A stretch of 6,099 nucleotides of DNA, from contig URTS01000109.1 of the NCBI GenBank assembly GCA_900550685.1, positions 1-6,099 on the forward strand. The letters run 5' to 3'. Position numbers and translations under genes: made by a program. The notes under the pieces were generated by a model that worked only from the letters and a program-made list of their open reading frames with translations, ran no database searches and was not told the DNA's origin. Source of the DNA: an uncultured Oscillibacter sp. Its GTDB lineage: Bacteria; Bacillota; Clostridia; Oscillospirales; Oscillospiraceae. Of this stretch, positions 6,048 to 6,099 are shown one piece after another (positions within the stretch are counted from its first letter, which is position 1; the number at the start of each line of letters is the position of its first letter).

Positions 6048-6099
6048 TTGCACCGTTGGCTCGGCCGATTCCCGTGTGCGTTGCACCCGCCAAACGGGA
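6048..6099 (+). CDS. Possible start of a further gene, product not recognised (partial)
   Basis: AGAGGGG (6033-6039) lies about eight bases before a TTG at 6048, resembling the TTG start of subunit C. The frame stays open to the window end and would begin L/M-HRWLGRFPCALHPPNG. This does not resemble ATPase subunit A, which is expected next by gene order and usually starts with a short beta-strand pattern such as GxIxxIxGPVV. The other two plus-strand frames are also open here and equally unrecognisable. It may be a small unrelated protein, non-coding sequence before subunit A, or a break in gene order. Confidence 0.22.
   Translation, partial: MHRWLGRFPCALHPPNG

Noticed and set aside
1..6099. 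CRISPR arrays, insertion sequences, phage or defence genes
   Set aside because: No regularly spaced repeats, transposase-like proteins or attachment-site duplications are visible. The tRNA gene could be an integration site in principle, but its 3' half is outside the window and no integrase is next to it here.

Overview
The window reads as chromosomal DNA of a Gram-positive anaerobe of the class Clostridia, most likely a high-GC gut member of the Oscillospiraceae/Ruminococcaceae type. This is an inference from gene content, the strong AGGAGG-type ribosome binding sites, sigma-A-like promoters and GC-rich coding DNA; no taxonomic marker is complete enough to name a genus.

Layout. Positions 1-55 hold the 5' part of a tRNA-Arg(ACG) gene on the minus strand, cut by the window edge, with a good promoter at 83-111. 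Facing away from it, a plus-strand promoter (150-178) drives a single gene (229-828) for a 199-residue coiled-coil protein with a DivIVA-like N-terminus. That gene ends at a strong intrinsic terminator (833-870). About 400 bases without a convincing gene follow (871-1274). They contain a likely promoter (1090-1118) and a leader with several short hairpins. From 1275 to 6024 there is a tightly packed operon for the first six subunits of a V/A-type rotary ATPase, in the order H, I, K, E, C, F. This is the order known from the Enterococcus hirae Na+-ATPase ntp operon, in which the catalytic A, B and D subunits come next. Those are not visible here, and the last 75 bases do not look like the start of subunit A.

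How the genes work together. H and E form the peripheral stalk(s). I is the membrane stator with the ion half-channels. K forms the rotor ring. C links the ring to the central shaft, and F is part of that shaft. The most informative single result is that subunit K carries the whole Na+-ligand set known from E. hirae NtpK (T75, Q76, Y79, Q127, E156), with only one carboxylate per four-helix protomer. This suggests a Na+-coupled enzyme rather than a proton-coupled one.

I found no evidence for a novel system. The points most worth a second look are the Na+ signature, the A/T-tract shared by two divergent promoters, the structured ATPase leader, and the unexplained sequence after subunit F.
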